Part shown: piece by piece, positions 34,054 through 45,394 of the stretch
Layout: each line of letters opens with the position of its first letter
Position numbering within the stretch: the first letter of the stretch is position 1
NCBI RefSeq assembly: GCF_006874425.1
Contig: NZ_VIJZ01000006.1
Coordinates: 248,001-312,000, forward strand
From: Paenibacillus ottowii
GTDB taxonomy: Bacteria > Bacillota > Bacilli > Paenibacillales > Paenibacillaceae
Direction: 5' to 3'
DNA length: 64,000 nt
Translations under genes and position numbers: made by a program
Notes under the pieces: model-generated
The model's database searches: none
Told to the model about the DNA's origin: nothing
Seen by the model: the letters and a program-made list of their open reading frames with translations, nothing else

Positions 34054-35163
34054 GTGCCTTACCCTACGCAGGCAGTCCGCGCTGTTCGTCTGTTATCGCT
34101 GCTATTATGTGCAGCTACCCTGACAACGGCCTGTCCGCTTCCTGCTCATGCCTTTGCCGAGCATACAAGGTCCTCGTCAGCCGGAAATAACCTGACAGCA
34201 ACGAATCGGGATGCTTCACATGCTTCGTCTTCAATATATACGTCCAGACTTGCTTTATATCAATCCATCGAAGCCCTGACGGGAATCCCTTGGTATAGAT
34301 TGGCTGCCATCGACCAGTATGAACGCACACTTACAGTGGCTCATCCCAAAGACCGCAAGCATGCAGAGCGGATCATAGGTATTTTTGTAACGGGTCCGGT
34401 ATGGTCCGGTCTGTTGAACCCTGATTCAGAGGACCAAAATCCGCATTCCATTGAACTATTTTCCGGGCTGGGACAGGACGGCTCAGGCGATGGAATCGCC
34501 GATCGCAATAATGACAAGGATTTGCTGTTCAGCATTGCTTCTTATCTCGGTAAATATGGAAATAGCGAGGATGAATTTGGTATTGCCGTGTGGGAATATT
34601 ACCATAACAGCCGCGCGGTTCAAAGAGTTCAGCAGTTTGCCAAGCTGTATCAGACGTATGGCAAGCTTGATTTGGTCAGACAAGCTTTTCCGCTCCCTCT
34701 AAGCAGCATTTATAGCTACCGCAGCACTTGGGGAAGCCGTCGCAGTTGGGGCGGTTACCGTATACATGAGGGCACTGATTTGTTTGCTGGCTATGGAGTT
34801 CCGGTTCGCAGCACTTGCTATGGTGTTGTTGAAATAAAGGGCTGGAATCCCTTCGGAGGCTGGCGAATCGGGATTCGTGATCTCAACAACCGCTATCACT
34901 ACTATGCACACCTTTCCGGCTTTGATAAAAACGTTCATAACGGAGATATCGTTACGCCGGGTCAGACGGTTGGCTGGGTAGGAAGCTCGGGCTATGGAAA
35001 ACCGGGTACCCAAGGCAAGTTTCCACCGCATCTGCATTATGGTATATACCGGGACAATGGCTGGACAGATTGGTCCTTTGATCCATATCCGTTATTAAGA
35101 CAGTGGGAGCAGAACGAACGTAAAGCACTCAAATCAGGAAAAACCAAAGGGGCCTCCTCGTAG
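34054..35163 (+). CDS. lytH: Secreted M23 metallopeptidase, LytH-like
   Basis: 369 residues with an N-terminal signal (RLLSLLLCAATLTTACPLPAHA), cleaved probably after PAHA, so exported. The C-terminal M23/LytM domain holds the zinc ligands: HEGTD at 238-242 and HLHYG at 326-330. Its position beside lipA/yutD and yunB matches Bacillus lytH (yunA), the sporulation L-Ala-D-Glu endopeptidase that trims cortex peptides. GTG at 34054 is used because AGAGGAGG lies 9 bases ahead; TTG at 34045 is too close to it. Its 3' end converges on yunB. Confidence 0.88.
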   Translation: MPYPTQAVRAVRLLSLLLCAATLTTACPLPAHAFAEHTRSSSAGNNLTATNRDASHASSSIYTSRLALYQSIEALTGIPWYRLAAIDQYERTLTVAHPKDRKHAERIIGIFVTGPVWSGLLNPDSEDQNPHSIELFSGLGQDGSGDGIADRNNDKDLLFSIASYLGKYGNSEDEFGIAVWEYYHNSRAVQRVQQFAKLYQTYGKLDLVRQAFPLPLSSIYSYRSTWGSRRSWGGYRIHEGTDLFAGYGVPVRSTCYGVVEIKGWNPFGGWRIGIRDLNNRYHYYAHLSGFDKNVHNGDIVTPGQTVGWVGSSGYGKPGTQGKFPPHLHYGIYRDNGWTDWSFDPYPLLRQWEQNERKALKSGKTKGASS

Positions 35164-35182
35164 GACACTTTGGTTTTTCCTG
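35136..35182. terminator. Bidirectional hairpin between lytH and yunB
   Basis: CAGGAAAAACCAAAG and CTTTGGTTTTTCCTG form a 15-bp inverted repeat spanning the lytH stop codon. It has internal T runs on both strands, consistent with termination for the convergent pair. Confidence 0.55.
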
Positions 35183-35196
35183 TTACCCCCTCTTCT

Positions 35197-36012
35197 TTAT
35201 GGCGTTGAGGATTGATTAAGGGAGTTGGGGGCTTCCTGTATCTCTGGACCACTTTCCATACTGGAATCTACAGCGCCGCTGCTCTCTATAGAATGAGAAG
35301 GCAATGCCAACTGTGGTGCGGTTCCTCCATTTTTGCCGACAGGCTTACCCTGATTGTCATAATAGTACATCGGGACGTTGCCCACCACCAGCAAATAAGA
35401 AAGCGGAATTTCCGTCTCCACAATCTGAGGTTGCATCTCAAACGGTATAACCACAGACACTTCTGTCGTAATTCGAATGTACACTTCCACCAAGATCATA
35501 TTGATGCCCGCGTCCTGCTGACGTGTATTTAAATCCACCTTGATTGCTCCATGTGGCTCCACCTTTAGGGGAACCTTGGGTCCATAAGCTGCCAGTAGCG
35601 GACTTCCCAATGCCTGCCCAATCGGAACACTCTCATCAAAATGGCTCATACTATCCATCGTTGCCTTGACTGCTTTGAGCGTGTCTGACGTAATTCTCAT
35701 ATGCTCCGCATAATTTAGAACAAATCCAGAGGTTCTCCCTTGTGTATCCGTTCTCCATTCAATGAGGTTATCAGCAGTCTTCCCCTGCTCTACTTGTGCA
35801 GTAATGGCTGAATTAATAGCCTCTGTCGCCATTTGTTTGACCCGCACTTTGGCCAGGTGCATCATGGGCGGCTTCAAATGCTGTTCCACATAGGCAGCCA
35901 TCTGTACAATTCCTACCAGCAGCGCCAACACCACAATGAGCCACATCCTGTGCCTGCCGCTACCGAGTCGTCTCCTGCCCGGTCTGCTGTACCATTGCGG
36001 TTTTCTATTCAT
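35197..36012 (-). CDS. yunB: Sporulation protein YunB
   Basis: 271 residues. After a basic N-terminus (RPGRRRLGSGRHR) there is one membrane segment (residues about 24-41), and the remainder lies outside. Typical YunB sequence is present (IGQALGSPLLAAYGPKVPLK, then EIPLSYLLVVGNVPMYYY). In Bacillus, yunB is a SigE-dependent gene needed for normal sporulation efficiency; the biochemical role is unknown. Its pairing with lytH supports the assignment. The C-terminal 50 residues are Ser/Pro-rich and probably disordered. Confidence 0.9.
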   Translation of the reverse strand: MNRKPQWYSRPGRRRLGSGRHRMWLIVVLALLVGIVQMAAYVEQHLKPPMMHLAKVRVKQMATEAINSAITAQVEQGKTADNLIEWRTDTQGRTSGFVLNYAEHMRITSDTLKAVKATMDSMSHFDESVPIGQALGSPLLAAYGPKVPLKVEPHGAIKVDLNTRQQDAGINMILVEVYIRITTEVSVVIPFEMQPQIVETEIPLSYLLVVGNVPMYYYDNQGKPVGKNGGTAPQLALPSHSIESSGAVDSSMESGPEIQEAPNSLNQSSTP

Positions 36013-36140
36013 TCTGATCCCCCCGCAGCGATGAGCTTACTTTAGAAGGATATGCCACACATAAACGAAAAAGAAGCCGCCCGTCCGGCAGCTCCTCATG
36101 GGGGAAACATATATTATTTCAACTGCGATCTAACTCACAC

Positions 36141-37076
36141 TCATGATTGGAAAATGCGATCAATCTTTTCGATATCAGCCTGACTCAGTTGAACCTCCAA
36201 CGTTTTCAGATTCGCCAGAACCTGCTCTGGTCCCTTTGCACCTGGAATGAGGGCATCGATCGAATCGCGGGTCAAATACCAAGCGAGCACCACATGAGCA
36301 ACCTCTGCATTCAACGCATTGGCAATCTCACGTACCTGCTCTACTTTGTCCAAATTACGAGCAAAAGCTTCTCCCTGGAACAATGGATCTTTCGCTCTGA
36401 TGTCCGTGAAGGTCATGTCTTTCGTATACTTACCACCTAGCAATCCCGAAGCTAGCGGGAAATAGGGCACAAACGAAATGCCATTTTCCTTGGTATAAGG
36501 CAGCAGATCCTTCTCAGCTTCCCGTTGCAACAAATTATAATGGGATTGAAGCACATCTACATAGCCGTCACTATTCGCATCCTTAAGTTGTTCAATGGAA
36601 AAGTTAGACACACCAATAGCTCTAATTTTGCCTTCATCCTTGAGCTTCTTCAGTTCTCCGACTGCTTCTGCCTTCGGCGTAGCTTCATCCGGGAAATGGA
36701 TATAGAACAGATCAATATAATCTGTCTGTAATCTTTTCAGACTGGATTCGACGGATTCACGCAAAAAAGCAGGCGAGTTGTCAAAAACAACCTCTCCGTT
36801 CACAAATTTATGTGCTCCCTTGGTCGCAATAACCGCTTCATCACGTTGGCCGCGTTCCTTTAGCACCTCACCGATCAACCGCTCTGAGTGCTCAGGTCCA
36901 TAAATAAAAGCCGTATCCAAAAAATTGATGCCGTTATCCAAAGCTGTGCGAACGACTTCTTTACCCGTTTCATTGTTCAAACCGGAAAAAAGATTATGAC
37001 CTCCTACCTTATTCGCACCCAATCCGATGGGTCTTACATACAGATTTGTTTTGCCAAGACGCACTTGCTCTGCCAA
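36141..37076 (-). CDS. Aldo/keto reductase
   Basis: 311-residue NADPH-dependent oxidoreductase with a TIM-barrel fold. The catalytic tetrad is readable: D in [10 protein letters not shown] of the same stretch, K in VIATKGAHK, and H in FYIHFPD. The C-terminal [14 protein letters not shown] segment is the typical cofactor-binding loop. Start TTG behind AAGGAG. It is a single gene; the substrate is not predictable. Confidence 0.92.
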   Translation of the reverse strand: MAEQVRLGKTNLYVRPIGLGANKVGGHNLFSGLNNETGKEVVRTALDNGINFLDTAFIYGPEHSERLIGEVLKERGQRDEAVIATKGAHKFVNGEVVFDNSPAFLRESVESSLKRLQTDYIDLFYIHFPDEATPKAEAVGELKKLKDEGKIRAIGVSNFSIEQLKDANSDGYVDVLQSHYNLLQREAEKDLLPYTKENGISFVPYFPLASGLLGGKYTKDMTFTDIRAKDPLFQGEAFARNLDKVEQVREIANALNAEVAHVVLAWYLTRDSIDALIPGAKGPEQVLANLKTLEVQLSQADIEKIDRIFQS

Positions 37077-37166
37077 TTCACGTCATCTCCTTTTCGAAAG
37101 TTACTTCCATTTTATTATTAGATTCCAAAAAAAGCAAAGTACGCACCTGACTGATGGAGCCCCATC

Positions 37167-37856
37167 CTATTTTCTTTTTCGCTTCATACTACGAATGGTC
37201 GTTTTTGTGGCCTGATCCACCCGATATGATTCTGTGATTTTTTGCAGAGCCTTGTTGAAAGTAAAATCATCCAATGTGTTATGACTTAAATACATCATCG
37301 TTACCTCTGGCAGCTTGATATAACAGATAGATATCGCCCAGGCTACCGCCATTTGTACATAATAATGTTCACGATGAGTCTGATCTAGCAAAGTAAGCAC
37401 CCGGTTAATATACTGTTCCTCAACATAAAAATTCAGCAGCATCACCACACCAAACCGAATCTCATATTCTTTCTTGGAGAACAGATAGGGCTGAATAAAC
37501 TCCCATACTCTTTCTTTATGTTGTTTAGTGATTTTCAATCCGGCACAGAAACTATCACATACGGACCAATTATCAATTTTAGGGACAAACTTGGCGGTAT
37601 AACTTAAAACTTCCTCTATATCTGTTTTTACAGAGCCAATCACCATACCTTGCAGCATCACTTCTTCAAAGTGTTCGCTTTCAGCGGTGTCCAGATAGAG
37701 ACGCCAATCTCCTTTGGCAATATTTTGAGCCAGCTTACGCAGCACGGGCAGACGTACACCCAGCACATTATTAATCGTCGGAAGCAATGCAGCCGTGAAT
37801 TTCTGAAAATCTGTATCTACATGGGACAGTATCTGTTCTCTGATGGTCTTCTCCAT
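37167..37856 (-). CDS. alkD: DNA alkylation repair enzyme (AlkD-like)
   Basis: 229-residue all-helical HEAT-repeat protein of the AlkD/AlkC superfamily, which excises bulky or cationic alkylated bases without base flipping. Recognisable segments are GVRLPVLRKLAQ and WSVCDSFCAGLK, with repeated helical units after it. The start is ATG at 37856 behind GGGAGTGGG. It is the last gene of the ada-type operon and lies 19 bases downstream of the AlkA-like gene, so its role in alkylation repair is supported by both family and context. Confidence 0.88.
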   Translation of the reverse strand: MEKTIREQILSHVDTDFQKFTAALLPTINNVLGVRLPVLRKLAQNIAKGDWRLYLDTAESEHFEEVMLQGMVIGSVKTDIEEVLSYTAKFVPKIDNWSVCDSFCAGLKITKQHKERVWEFIQPYLFSKKEYEIRFGVVMLLNFYVEEQYINRVLTLLDQTHREHYYVQMAVAWAISICYIKLPEVTMMYLSHNTLDDFTFNKALQKITESYRVDQATKTTIRSMKRKRK

Positions 37857-37875
37857 ATTTCCCACTCCCTGTTTA

Positions 37876-38481
37876 CTAACGAAATGAAATACTCCACAAA
37901 TAAATGGAGGCCACTGAACCATAAGGCGAATACACTTGGCGATACTCCTCAAATTGCTGCTTGGTCAGTGTATCTAAATGGTACAACTTCATCATTCCCC
38001 GCCGAATAGCCATATCGCCCCAGCTGACGACGTCCGGACGTTCCAGGCAATTAATCAGCATCATCTCAGCTGTCCAAGGGCCTATCCCTTGCAGCGAGGA
38101 TAATTTCTGGATCACCTGTGGATCGGAAAGCTCATACAATTCCTGTAAATCCAACAATCCCTGCTCGATCGTTTGGGCTATATTCAGGATACATGCAGCT
38201 TTTTTCATGGTGATGCCGCAGCTTTGAATATCCTGAACCGTCTGCACAGCTAAATTCTGTGGAGTAATCGCGCCTAGTTTCTCCTGCATCCTTGCCCATA
38301 TGGTCTGAACCGCCTTCGCCGAAATAAGCTGTCCCACAATGGCATGAACAAGCGCTGCAAACAGGTCGGGAATGATTACCCGTTCCACCTTGCCTATTTG
38401 TGTTATAGCGGTACCTAGTACGGTATCTGCTGTTTTCAAGTAATTAATTTCCTTTTCCCCATAGTCAAAGTTTTTGGTCAT
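37876..38481 (-). CDS. alkA: DNA-3-methyladenine glycosylase II (AlkA-like)
   Basis: 201-residue base-excision glycosylase of the HhH-GPD superfamily. The helix-hairpin-helix is LQGIGPWTA at 130-138, and the catalytic aspartate is D156 in VVSWGDMAIRRG. It lacks the extra N-terminal domain of E. coli AlkA, as is common in short Firmicute forms. The start is ATG at 38481 (GTGGGAA upstream). It sits between the SPL-like radical SAM gene and alkD in a same-strand operon headed by adaA. Confidence 0.9.
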   Translation of the reverse strand: MTKNFDYGEKEINYLKTADTVLGTAITQIGKVERVIIPDLFAALVHAIVGQLISAKAVQTIWARMQEKLGAITPQNLAVQTVQDIQSCGITMKKAACILNIAQTIEQGLLDLQELYELSDPQVIQKLSSLQGIGPWTAEMMLINCLERPDVVSWGDMAIRRGMMKLYHLDTLTKQQFEEYRQVYSPYGSVASIYLWSISFR

Positions 38482-38554
38482 TACCGTTCCCACTTCTTTT
38501 CCCGCCCCCCCTTGTATCATTCACTTTTCATATAATGGCATAGGTTGTTTTCTA

Positions 38555-39370
38555 TCAGGGTTCAAAGCCTTCTTTGCTCACATAGAGCTGTTCTTCAGGA
38601 AAAACATGAAGAAAACGCTCATAAACCGCCTTATAGGCGGCAGGGTGATACCATTGTTCCAGCCCCAATGACTCGTACAGCGCACCAATGTTCAAGCTGC
38701 GTGTCCGCCTTCCCCCGCTGCCGTCTCCCATAAAATAATCATCAATACAGACACGGTTAACCAGAGGCACGAGCTTGTCTGCAAAATGCTCACTGCTTGG
38801 CAGCATCGGAGCAATGGTAGCTTGCGTCGGTACACCTGCCTCTTTTAAAAGTTGCAGCGTTTGGAGACGAGCCTGGATGGGAGGAGCTTCCGGGGTGAAA
38901 TGTTTTCGTATATCCTCGCGGTCTGTTTCTATCGTGATACTCACGCGCACACGTTCCTTTAATTGAAGCAATACGTCAGTATCTCGTCGAACAAGCGGAC
39001 TCCGTGTCTGAACAAACAGAAAATCCGGCGGATCTTCCACCATCACTTCCAGCAGAGATCGGGTCACCTCTTCCTTGTACTCGGCCGGCTGATAAGGATC
39101 CGTGCTTGACGACATAAAAATCGTGACTTTTCCTTTGGAGTTGGCCCTACGAAGCTCCTTGCGAAGAATATCTGCTGCCTGTTTTTTAATATCAACCCAT
39201 GTCCCCCAAGCTTCCTTACGAAACGTAGAGACTGGCAATTGGCGTACATAGCAATACGAGCAACCAAAGGTGCAGCCGGTATACGGGTTCAACGAGTGCG
39301 TATAGCCTGACAAGAAGCCGGTCCCTTTATTCAAAAGAGTCTTGGGGGATTTATAATATTCATTTTTCAT
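38555..39370 (-). CDS. SPL family radical SAM protein
   Basis: 271 residues. The radical SAM cluster motif is CTFGCSYC (C33, C37, C40), in the context NPYTGCTFGCSYCYVR, typical of the spore photoproduct lyase-like family (COG1533). Authentic SplB has a further conserved cysteine that donates hydrogen; I cannot identify it with confidence here. So this may be a relative of unknown chemistry rather than a true photoproduct lyase. GGGAGG precedes the ATG. Its place between ogt and alkA suggests a DNA lesion as substrate, which is inference from context. Confidence 0.85.
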   Translation of the reverse strand: MKNEYYKSPKTLLNKGTGFLSGYTHSLNPYTGCTFGCSYCYVRQLPVSTFRKEAWGTWVDIKKQAADILRKELRRANSKGKVTIFMSSSTDPYQPAEYKEEVTRSLLEVMVEDPPDFLFVQTRSPLVRRDTDVLLQLKERVRVSITIETDREDIRKHFTPEAPPIQARLQTLQLLKEAGVPTQATIAPMLPSSEHFADKLVPLVNRVCIDDYFMGDGSGGRRTRSLNIGALYESLGLEQWYHPAAYKAVYERFLHVFPEEQLYVSKEGFEP

Positions 39371-39385
39371 ACCTAACCTCCCAGA

Positions 39386-39925
39386 CTACAAACGAACTGA
39401 CTGTCGTGTACGATTTTTTTCTAGCTGCAACAGCTTCACCTTCATGTCCAGACCCCCACGATACCCGGTCAAAGCTCCATTCTTACCAATGACCCGGTGA
39501 CAAGGGATCGTGACCAAAATCGGATTAGCGCCGATGGCAGCACCTACCGCACGAACAGAGGACGGCTTGTGAATCGCATTGGCAATGTCTGAATAAGATT
39601 GTGTTTCCCCATACGGGATATTATACAGCGCGTTCCATACAGCCATTTGGAATGCAGTCCCATGAAAGTCAACAGGCAATGTAAAATGTATACGCTCTCC
39701 TTGGAAATATTCAATCAGCTCCTTCGCATAGGGCTGTAAAACGGTATCCTCTTCAACGAGAAGACTGCCGGGAAATCGACTTCCTGCCCATGCCATCAAT
39801 TCCTCTACAGGTTGATTGAGTGAGCCAACATAACATAATCCTTCCGATGTGGCTGCCATATATAAATTCCAATCCTCATGTGCCAATAATGACCAATAGA
39901 TCGTTTTATTCATTGGATATACCAT
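39386..39925 (-). CDS. ogt: Methylated-DNA--protein-cysteine methyltransferase
   Basis: 179-residue suicide enzyme that takes methyl groups off O6-methylguanine. The acceptor cysteine is C142 in PCHRVIG, with the preceding helix-turn-helix (SSVRAVGAAIGANP) that binds DNA. The start is ATG at 39925 behind GGAGG, giving a 20-base overlap with the end of adaA. That overlap implies translational coupling, as for adaA-adaB in Bacillus. Confidence 0.95.
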   Translation of the reverse strand: MVYPMNKTIYWSLLAHEDWNLYMAATSEGLCYVGSLNQPVEELMAWAGSRFPGSLLVEEDTVLQPYAKELIEYFQGERIHFTLPVDFHGTAFQMAVWNALYNIPYGETQSYSDIANAIHKPSSVRAVGAAIGANPILVTIPCHRVIGKNGALTGYRGGLDMKVKLLQLEKNRTRQSVRL

Positions 39926-40511
39926 GCTGTGTACCTCCATTTTGAGTTACTTTTGATTTGAGTTGACGATACTGGAACGGGGTGTAGCCTGTATTCTTTT
40001 TAAACAACGTAATAAAGTAAGGGGTATTGGACAGACCTACGTTCTCCCCGACTTCTGCCACAGATTGATGTGAGCAGGTGAGCAGCTTCTTCGCTTGTTC
40101 CAGTCTAGTACGCTGTATATATTCCATCGGAGTGACATGCATGATTCGCTTGAAGGTACGATGTAAATGATACGGACTTCCATGACTTATCTCTGCCAAA
40201 ATGTGCAATGTTAGGTCCTTCATATAGTTCGAACTTACGTATTCCGCAACTCCTGCGATCCAGTCATGATCAGGCAACCGTTGTCCTGTCGGTTTACATC
40301 TTTTGCATGGACGAAATTGCGCAGCCAGAGCCTGCTCTGCTGATGTAAATATACGGATGTTCTCTCTTTTAGGAGGTCGGGATTTGCAGGAGGGGCGACA
40401 GAATATTCTTGTTGTTTTCACAGCGTACAAAAATACGCCGTCATAAGACTTGTCGTTTTCTACAATAGCTCTCCACCTGTCGTCTGTTATGGATAAATCG
40501 GATGTGCTCAT
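39906..40511 (-). CDS. adaA: AdaA: methylphosphotriester sensor and AraC-type activator
   Basis: 201-residue regulator of the adaptive response to alkylating agents. The N-terminal zinc domain has four cysteines at 38, 42, 69 and 72 (FCRPSC and PCKRC). C38 is the expected acceptor of methyl groups from DNA phosphotriesters, which converts the protein to an activator. The C-terminal part is an AraC-type double helix-turn-helix. The start is ATG at 40511 behind GAGAGGGG. It heads an operon of ogt, SPL-like, AlkA and AlkD genes and should activate that operon. Confidence 0.95.
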   Translation of the reverse strand: MSTSDLSITDDRWRAIVENDKSYDGVFLYAVKTTRIFCRPSCKSRPPKRENIRIFTSAEQALAAQFRPCKRCKPTGQRLPDHDWIAGVAEYVSSNYMKDLTLHILAEISHGSPYHLHRTFKRIMHVTPMEYIQRTRLEQAKKLLTCSHQSVAEVGENVGLSNTPYFITLFKKNTGYTPFQYRQLKSKVTQNGGTQHGISNE

Positions 40512-40612
40512 GTTAATCCCCTCTCTTGGGCAATGCACCCTTCCTCATATCCAAATTATAAACTAATTAGTGAACATATGTACCCCTCTTGGAATGTAAA
40601 GGCAAGATAACG

Positions 40613-40644
40613 AAAAAAAGATGACTCCGCGCGGAGCCACCTTT
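40613..40644 (-). terminator. Terminator of the AgcS symporter gene
   Basis: On the minus strand AAAGGTGGCTCC, GCGC, GGAGTCATCTTT and a run of T. It lies just after the symporter stop codon. Confidence 0.75.
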
Positions 40645-40648
40645 GATT

Positions 40649-42079
40649 TTAGTGTGACCAGTAATCTGCATTTGAAATCCCTGCCTTCTTCGGATCAAAT
40701 ACCGGGTCTATCCCTTGCCTCCGTTGCCGTTCGTAATCCTTAAGCACCAGAAGCGCAGGCTTGGCCAGGAGGATCATAGCAATCAGATTCACCCACATCA
40801 TAATACCGACCCCTATATCCCCCAGTGTCCACGCCAACGCAGATTCCTTGACAACCGTTCCATAGAACGTCGAACCCAGAATAACCAGCTTTAACAGGAA
40901 CATAGGCCATTTGGCTTTACGATCGGCAATCAGGTAGGCCATATTCGTTTCAGCGATATAATAATAGGCGATAATGGTGGTAAAGGCGAAAAAGAACAAT
41001 GTAATGGACAAAAGACTCGACCCAAAACCCGGAAATACCGATTCGATGGCAGCCTGTGTATATTGAGTTCCTTCTTCAACACCCGGAAGATGCTGCACAA
41101 TATAGCCCCCACCTGGTCCCTTCACATTGTACATCCCTGTAAACAAGACCATGAAAGCCGTAGACGTACAGACTAAAAAGGTATCTACATATACAGAAAA
41201 TGCTTGAACCAGTCCTTGCTTTGCCGGATGAGACACTTCTGCGGCGGCGGCTGGATGGGCACCAGAGCCTTGTCCTGCTTCATTCGAATAAATGCCTCGT
41301 TTTACCCCCCAGGCAATGGCTGTCCCTGCTATACCACCGAACACTGAATCGATACCGAAGGCACTGCGAAAAATAAGGGCAAATACATCGGGAAGCGCAG
41401 TAATGTTCGTCATCATAATATAGAAAGAGACAAGGATGTAGCCAAGTGCCATGAAGGGTATGACTACCTGTGCCACATTGGCAATTCTTTTTACACCACC
41501 AAATATGATAAGCGCCAGCAACACGACAACTACTATCCCGGATACCTTCATATCCATACCAAACGAACTATGAAAAGCTACCGCAATCGAATTCGATTGA
41601 GTTCCCGGCAACAGTAAACACATAGCGACCAACGCTACAACTGCGAAAATAACCGCAAACCATTTTAAGCCTGTCCCTTTTTCAATATAAAAGGCCGGGC
41701 CGCCTCGATACTGACCATCACGCTTTACCTTATAGATCTGAGCCAGTGTAGATTCAACAAACGCAGTGGCCGATCCGATAAAAGCCATGACCCACATCCA
41801 AAATATTGCCCCGGGTCCCCCCATACCGACTGCCAGTGCAATCCCCGCAATATTCCCCGTTCCTACACGTCCTGATAACGCCATCGTAAAGGCCTGAAAT
41901 GAGGATACACCTGCATCAGAACTTTTCCCTTTAAAGACAAGGCGAATCATCTCTTTGAAATGTCTGATTTGCAGAAATCGAGTCATAATTGAAAATAATA
42001 GCCCCACGCTCAAACAGACATATACCACAGGATTGCTCCAAATGACGCCATTTACTGCCTCTGCCCACTTCTCTAACAT
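40649..42079 (-). CDS. Alanine/glycine:cation symporter (AgcS family)
   Basis: Sodium- or proton-coupled amino acid transporter with about 11 membrane segments; 476 residues from the chosen start. Family motifs GRVGTGNIAGIALAVGMGGPG and YSNEAGQGSGAHPAAAAE are clear. The start is uncertain: ATG at 42079 follows AGGGGGA by 10 bases and gives the usual N-terminus, while the longest frame begins at 42142 without a ribosome site. A terminator follows. It is a single gene between the ada operon and the beta-glucoside locus. Confidence 0.9.
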   Translation of the reverse strand: MLEKWAEAVNGVIWSNPVVYVCLSVGLLFSIMTRFLQIRHFKEMIRLVFKGKSSDAGVSSFQAFTMALSGRVGTGNIAGIALAVGMGGPGAIFWMWVMAFIGSATAFVESTLAQIYKVKRDGQYRGGPAFYIEKGTGLKWFAVIFAVVALVAMCLLLPGTQSNSIAVAFHSSFGMDMKVSGIVVVVLLALIIFGGVKRIANVAQVVIPFMALGYILVSFYIMMTNITALPDVFALIFRSAFGIDSVFGGIAGTAIAWGVKRGIYSNEAGQGSGAHPAAAAEVSHPAKQGLVQAFSVYVDTFLVCTSTAFMVLFTGMYNVKGPGGGYIVQHLPGVEEGTQYTQAAIESVFPGFGSSLLSITLFFFAFTTIIAYYYIAETNMAYLIADRKAKWPMFLLKLVILGSTFYGTVVKESALAWTLGDIGVGIMMWVNLIAMILLAKPALLVLKDYERQRRQGIDPVFDPKKAGISNADYWSH

Positions 42080-42243
42080 TCCTTGCATTTCCCCCTGATC
42101 CATCAATTCATATTCAGTTAATGTTTTCAGAAAATTCTTCATATTTACAAGAAATTATAGATTAGTTTTTACAACCGTACAAGCTAATTTAATTGACATA
42201 TTGTCAATTACAAATCGACTTATCTGCTACCAGAAAGGACGAC

Positions 42244-42285
42244 AAAAAAGCTCTGAGGACCCAAAAAAGTGGATCGTCAGAGCTT
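42244..42285 (-). terminator. Terminator of bglP
   Basis: On the minus strand AAGCTCTGA, a 19-base loop, TCAGAGCTT and TTTTG. Confidence 0.8.
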
Positions 42286-42299
42286 GGTCTTTAAGAAAT

Positions 42300-44207
<1,908 letters not shown>

Positions 44208-44237
44208 CTAAGGGGGCTTTTTACATATTTAGGCACA

Positions 44238-44301
44238 CAAAAAACCTAAGCCTTGAAAAATGGTGGGCATTTGAGTCCCGCAATTTTTCATGACTTAGGT
44301 T
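44238..44301 (-). terminator. RAT-controlled terminator in the bglP leader
   Basis: On the minus strand AACCTAAG pairs with CTTAGGTT and is followed by TTTTTTG. Its 5' arm overlaps the antiterminator site, so the two are mutually exclusive. Confidence 0.85.
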
Positions 44302-44326
44302 TTGCCTGCATAACCAGTAACAATCC
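44298..44326 (-). promoter_or_regulatory. LicT antiterminator site (RAT) of bglP
   Basis: The minus strand reads GGATTGTTACTG, GTTAT, GCAGGCAAAACC, close to the known ribonucleic antiterminator consensus bound by the CAT domain of LicT/SacY proteins. It overlaps the terminator by AAACC. Confidence 0.92.
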
Positions 44327-44360
44327 CAGTTAAAACTTATTAAATTCCTGTTACTCACAT

Positions 44361-44388
44361 AATATATTTAATCTACCATATTTGTCAA
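44361..44388 (-). promoter_or_regulatory. SigA-type promoter of bglP
   Basis: Minus-strand TTGACA, 16 bases, then TATATT, placing the start of transcription just before the RAT element. Confidence 0.55.
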
Positions 44389-44436
44389 CAAAAACATTTG
44401 AATGTATATTTTTAGTTTTTTGCTGAAAAGTTCAAC

Positions 44437-45267
44437 TTATCTATTCACCACTCGTTCAATATGCACGGTTAAATACAGCTTTTCTTCGTTCGTCAATTCG
44501 TGACCGTATTCTTTTTTTACAAAGGTTCCGATTTTTTCGGTACAAGCGGCTGCTTCCTTGTGCTTTTCCTTTATCATGTCATACAAATGGTCATAGTTAT
44601 TTTCATAGTGATTTCCCTTAAATACGCGCTGGGCGAAAAATTTCAGATGCGTAATAAAGCGGAAATAACTCAAAGAATCCTCGTCAAAATCCACCTTAAA
44701 ATGGTACTTGGCGATATTGATAATTTGCTGGATGAACTTCGTAATATTCATGGTCGTAATGACTTCCTCATTCATTTCAGCATTCACGATATGAAGGGCA
44801 ATATAAGCTGCTTCATCCACAGGCAGTTCAATATCGAGCTTTTGCTTGATTTGTTCCAGCGTTCTCAGACCAATCGCGAATTCTTCCTTGTATAGCTGCT
44901 TGATTTCCCACAATAATGCGTTTTTAATTTCTAGACCTTCCCGGTACCTTTCGATAGCAAAATTGATATGATCGGTCAGAGATACATAAATATTTTCGTT
45001 CAGCTTTCTATTCAGATTATGCTTGGCGTCATTAATGACTTCCTCCACGATCACGATCAAATCCAGCGGTACCTCGCGCAGCAGCATTTTGAAATTATCG
45101 GATGTCTGCTTGTTTTTCAGCGCAAATACCTTCTGAATTCTGGTTTCATCTACTTTGTCTCCAGGTTTTTTCTTAAAAGCAATCCCCCGGCCCATGACCA
45201 CAAGTTCTGTACCGTCCGTCTGGTAGACACTAATTACATTGTTGTTGATGACCTTTGCTATATTCAT
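44437..45267 (-). CDS. licT: BglG-family transcriptional antiterminator LicT
   Basis: 276-residue RNA-binding antiterminator. Residues 1-56 are the CAT RNA-binding domain, followed by PTS regulation domains PRD1 and PRD2. The histidines phosphorylated or conserved in Bacillus LicT all appear at the same positions: 100, 159, 207 and 269. The start is ATG at 45267 behind GGGGGA; the longer frame from 45351 runs through the leader. The gene has its own promoter, RAT and terminator, so LicT should control itself as well as bglP and bglH. Confidence 0.96.
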   Translation of the reverse strand: MNIAKVINNNVISVYQTDGTELVVMGRGIAFKKKPGDKVDETRIQKVFALKNKQTSDNFKMLLREVPLDLIVIVEEVINDAKHNLNRKLNENIYVSLTDHINFAIERYREGLEIKNALLWEIKQLYKEEFAIGLRTLEQIKQKLDIELPVDEAAYIALHIVNAEMNEEVITTMNITKFIQQIINIAKYHFKVDFDEDSLSYFRFITHLKFFAQRVFKGNHYENNYDHLYDMIKEKHKEAAACTEKIGTFVKKEYGHELTNEEKLYLTVHIERVVNR

Positions 45268-45330
45268 CTCGATCCCCCGTTCCCTATGCCAGCAAGAGCC
45301 ACTCATTGCTCCATCTTGTTTATTGCAAAC

Positions 45331-45394
45331 AAAAAAACCGAAGCACGCCAAATAAACTAGAGTGTAAAACTCGCTTATTCGTGGCTTAGGTTTT
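45331..45394 (-). terminator. RAT-controlled terminator in the licT leader
   Basis: On the minus strand AAAACCTAAGCCACG pairs (with one mismatch and one bulge) with CGTGCTTCGGTTTT and is followed by TTTG. It overlaps the RAT arm. Confidence 0.7.

Noticed and set aside
40512..40612. Search for a conserved Ada box upstream of adaA
   Set aside because: A TATAAT-like -10 is visible near 40560, but I could not find a convincing Ada operator, so none is annotated.
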